A stretch of 64,000 bases of DNA from Pseudomonas brassicacearum. GTDB taxonomy: Bacteria; Pseudomonadota; Gammaproteobacteria; Pseudomonadales; Pseudomonadaceae. A model generated the notes under the pieces. It was not told the DNA's origin. It searched no databases and saw nothing but the letters and a program-made list of their open reading frames with translations. Shown one piece after another: positions 61,625-64,000 of this stretch. The stretch covers positions 518,125 to 582,124 of the forward strand of contig NZ_MOBJ01000034.1 in NCBI RefSeq assembly GCF_003732225.1, given 5' to 3'. A program made the position numbers and the translations under genes. Position 1 is the stretch's first letter. The number at the start of each line of letters is the position of its first letter.

Positions 61625-64000
61625 ATGGCACTCGAAAAAACTATCGCCGCCGGCCCGTTGTATTTCTGTCACGGTGGCGAACACACCCTCACCCTCAACG
61701 CTCAACAACACAGCGCCTGGATCAATCAGGGCGTGTGCCTCAAAGAGCCGCCGGGCAAGACACTGCCGCTGTCGGCCAGCCCCGCGATCGGGGCCTTTCA
61801 GACGTTTGCCGACACCGGCGCGACCTGGACAATCACCTGCCCCACCAAAAACGCTACGGCCCCGGCAGTAGAGTTTCAACTATGGGGCCAGACCGAGTAC
61901 ACCTCCCCGGCCTACAAGATCGATGTTTCGCTGGGCCATCACCGCCTCGACTTTGTCGAGGCCAGCGGCAATGAGCAGTTTCAGGTGATCGAGTACGGCG
62001 AAGAGACCACGCTCAAGGCGCGAGAGATTTCTTATTACACCAAGGCGGCGATGCCGTTTCCGGCCCAATGGAAACTCGGCGAGCAAGACCGTCAGCAAGC
62101 AGTGCCTGAGGCTGACGGTTGGGTAACCCCCTTCCCCTTCAAGCCAGTTAATGAAGCGATTCACCGGTTCAACGTCACCGTGCCGAGCTTGTATTACGAG
62201 AGCGGCTACTTCCGCAAAGAAATCCCCGTCCATGCGCTGGACAAAACGCCGTGGAACTACAATGCCACGCTCCAGGTCAACGACAAACCGGTCACCGCCA
62301 CCCCCCTGCTGGGCGTCATCTGCACTCGCGCAAAGTCCAATACGCTGAAGCTGCTGAACCCGGATTTGTTGCTCAAGGATTCACTGCTGACGTTGAGTTC
62401 GGCCAGCGACCTCGCTGCGCTGGGGCTCACCATTGCGGACTTGAACGTTGCAAAACCACTGCTCGAGCCAGAGCTGCCGTGGCTCATCGAGTCATCACCC
62501 AGCACCGGTAAAAGCGGCTGGTTCGAACTCAACCTGGCCTGCTCGAAACTCAAAAAAGACTGGGAAAAGATTACTGGCCGGGTGATCTCGGCAAACCTGG
62601 CGGATGAAGTGACGGCGATCAAGGTCGGCGACACTACCATCACGGGGCTGGGTGCTATTTTCCACCGTGACACAACGAGCACATTAACGTTGACCTTGGA
62701 ACCCTGGATGAAAGGGCTGTCGATCAAGCTTGAAGAGGTCAGCGCTTCTGGTCTTGACGTGGTGTTTGATCCCCCGCTGAAACAGCCGGTTGAAGTCCCG
62801 GACAACCTGACGCTGAGCTGGAAGGTCACGGGCGGCAAAAAAAGCGGCTTTCTCAGGCTTCAGGCCGTTTGCCCCGATACCCAGCTGCCGTTGATCATTG
62901 AAAGTCGAATCATCTCGAACACATTGGCGGATGAAGTGACAACCGTCGAAGTCGACAGTCAGCTTGTCCAGAGTGCCCGCGCGATTTTCAGGCGACAAGA
63001 GCCGGTCCCACTCGTACTGACTTTCGCGCCCTGGATGAAAGGACTGCCCATCGAACTGGAAGAGCAGGCGCCTGCGGGTCTGGGCATGACTTACGCCCCC
63101 TTGCTTAAACAACCCCTTCCGGTACCGGAAGGGTTGCAGCTGAGATGGAGTGTCACCGGCGCCAACAACAGTGGTCTTTTCACACTGCGTGCAGTCTGTG
63201 CCAACACATCTGTGCCGTTGACTCTCGAGAGTCGGGTGATCTCAAGAACACTGGTGCAGGAAATCACCCGAATTGAAGTACGAGGCAGGCCGCTCTCTGA
63301 GGTCGGGGCAATTTTTTATCGCGAAGAGCTGGCCGAATTCAAGTTGACTTTCGAGCCCGGGATGCAAGGGTTAGCGGTGTTGCTTGAAGAGGTAAGCGCT
63401 TCTGGTCTTGACGTGGTGTTTGATCCCCCGCTGAAACAGCCGGTTGAAGTCCCGGACAACCTGACGCTGAGCTGGAAGGTCACGGGCGGCAAAAAAAGCG
63501 GCTTTCTCAGGCTTCAGGCCGTTTGCCCCGATACCCAGCTGCCGTTGATCATTGAAAGTCGAATCATCTCGAACACATTGGCGGATGAAGTGACAACCGT
63601 CGAAGTCGACAGTCAGCCTGTCCAGAGTGCCAGCGCGATTTTCAGGCGACAAGAGCCGGTCCCACTCGTACTGACTTTCGCGCCCTGGATGAAAGGACTG
63701 CCCATCGAACTGGAAGAGCAGGCGCCTGCGGGTCTGGGCATGACTTACGCCCCCTTGCTGAAACAGCCCCTTCCGGTACCGGAAGGGTTGCAGCTGAGAT
63801 GGAGTGTCACCGGCGCCAACAACAGTGGTCTTTTCACACTGCGTGCAGTCTGTGCCAACACATCTGTGCCGTTGACTCTCGAGAGTCGGGTGATCTCGAG
63901 AACACTGGTGCAGGAAATCACCCGAATTGAAGTACGAGGCAGACCGGTCTCTGAGGTCGGGGCAATTTTTTATCGCGAAGAGCTGGCCGAATTCAAGTTG
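61625..64000 (+). CDS. Large modular Tc-associated repeat protein (partial, runs off the window)
   Basis: An open frame continues without a stop to position 64000 (792 codons visible from 61625). ATG 61625 (MALEKTIAAGPLYF) has AGGA upstream and leaves dyad site 4 outside the gene. ATG 61556 is also in frame, with coding-like codons after it but no ribosome site. The first 300 residues are beta-rich and unrecognised. Then come repeats of about 109 residues with the pattern LSW-x-VTG-xx-x-SGFxxL and a closing VIS...EV/I...V; examples are LTLSWKVTGGKKSGFLRL and LQLRWSVTGANNSGLFTL. These match modules in the upstream gene and in the TcA N-terminal protein. At least five copies are visible. No signal peptide is seen. 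Function unknown; probably an accessory binding protein of the toxin island. Confidence 0.75.
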   Translation, partial: MALEKTIAAGPLYFCHGGEHTLTLNAQQHSAWINQGVCLKEPPGKTLPLSASPAIGAFQTFADTGATWTITCPTKNATAPAVEFQLWGQTEYTSPAYKIDVSLGHHRLDFVEASGNEQFQVIEYGEETTLKAREISYYTKAAMPFPAQWKLGEQDRQQAVPEADGWVTPFPFKPVNEAIHRFNVTVPSLYYESGYFRKEIPVHALDKTPWNYNATLQVNDKPVTATPLLGVICTRAKSNTLKLLNPDLLLKDSLLTLSSASDLAALGLTIADLNVAKPLLEPELPWLIESSPSTGKSGWFELNLACSKLKKDWEKITGRVISANLADEVTAIKVGDTTITGLGAIFHRDTTSTLTLTLEPWMKGLSIKLEEVSASGLDVVFDPPLKQPVEVPDNLTLSWKVTGGKKSGFLRLQAVCPDTQLPLIIESRIISNTLADEVTTVEVDSQLVQSARAIFRRQEPVPLVLTFAPWMKGLPIELEEQAPAGLGMTYAPLLKQPLPVPEGLQLRWSVTGANNSGLFTLRAVCANTSVPLTLESRVISRTLVQEITRIEVRGRPLSEVGAIFYREELAEFKLTFEPGMQGLAVLLEEVSASGLDVVFDPPLKQPVEVPDNLTLSWKVTGGKKSGFLRLQAVCPDTQLPLIIESRIISNTLADEVTTVEVDSQPVQSASAIFRRQEPVPLVLTFAPWMKGLPIELEEQAPAGLGMTYAPLLKQPLPVPEGLQLRWSVTGANNSGLFTLRAVCANTSVPLTLESRVISRTLVQEITRIEVRGRPVSEVGAIFYREELAEFKL
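62732..64000 (+). repeat. 654-bp tandem duplication of a module pair
   Basis: Copy 1 (62732-63385) and copy 2 (63386 to beyond the window end) match with only a handful of base differences over the 615 bases visible. Differences lie for example in CTTGTCCAG/CCTGTCCAG and CTTAAACAA/CTGAAACAG. Each copy encodes two different 109-residue modules. The length, 218 codons, keeps the frame. Confidence 0.95.

Overview
The window reads as chromosome of a Pseudomonas of the fluorescens group. The evidence is an alginate operon in the order known from Pseudomonas, a dauBAR D-arginine locus beside rhlB and an estB-type esterase, an aapJQMP amino-acid transporter, and many copies of Pseudomonas-type REP elements (core GGGAGCGAGCTTGCTCGC). 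Gene names rest on recognising protein motifs and gene order by eye. No database search was run.

Layout. 0.4-5.6 kb: a chaperone-usher fimbrial operon (pilin, chaperone, usher, two-domain DUF1120-like subunit). 5.7-7.7 kb, minus strand: a GntR/FCD regulator and a CynX-type MFS transporter, with a palindromic operator at the regulator start. 7.8-8.6 kb: an mqsRA toxin-antitoxin pair with its own palindrome. 8.7-12.8 kb, minus strand: aapJQMP. 13.3-19.5 kb: estB, rhlB, dauBAR and an orphan amino-acid-binding protein. 19.8-21.0 kb: moaCDE. 21.2-24.1 kb: a PIN-PhoH protein and a polysaccharide deacetylase. 24.4 kb: yaaA. 26.0-42.8 kb: a complete alginate operon algD-8-44-K-E-G-X-L-I-J-F-A behind an 800-bp regulatory region. 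42.8-64 kb: an insecticidal Tc-type toxin island that runs off the end of the window.

The Tc island has two divergent arms. On the minus strand lie a full-length TcB gene, a C-component (TccC/Rhs-like) gene reduced to its N-terminal third and interrupted by an in-frame stop, and a small unknown gene with an apparent one-base frameshift. On the plus strand lie a small unknown gene, a TcA split into two polypeptides (1711 and 1525 aa), and two modular proteins. The larger TcA half and both modular proteins share a module of about 100-110 residues. The last, partial gene carries a 654-bp tandem duplication of a module pair.

The points most worth a second look are these. (1) Four copies of a 20-bp dyad (roughly ACTGTCA-N4-TGACAGGT) occur, one in front of each transcription unit of the Tc island, which suggests one dedicated regulator. 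(2) REP elements of two different families sit in frame inside the signal-peptide regions of the neighbouring genes algK and algE. (3) The shared module ties the Tc toxin to its satellite proteins. (4) The effector-bearing C component is decayed although the A and B components are intact.
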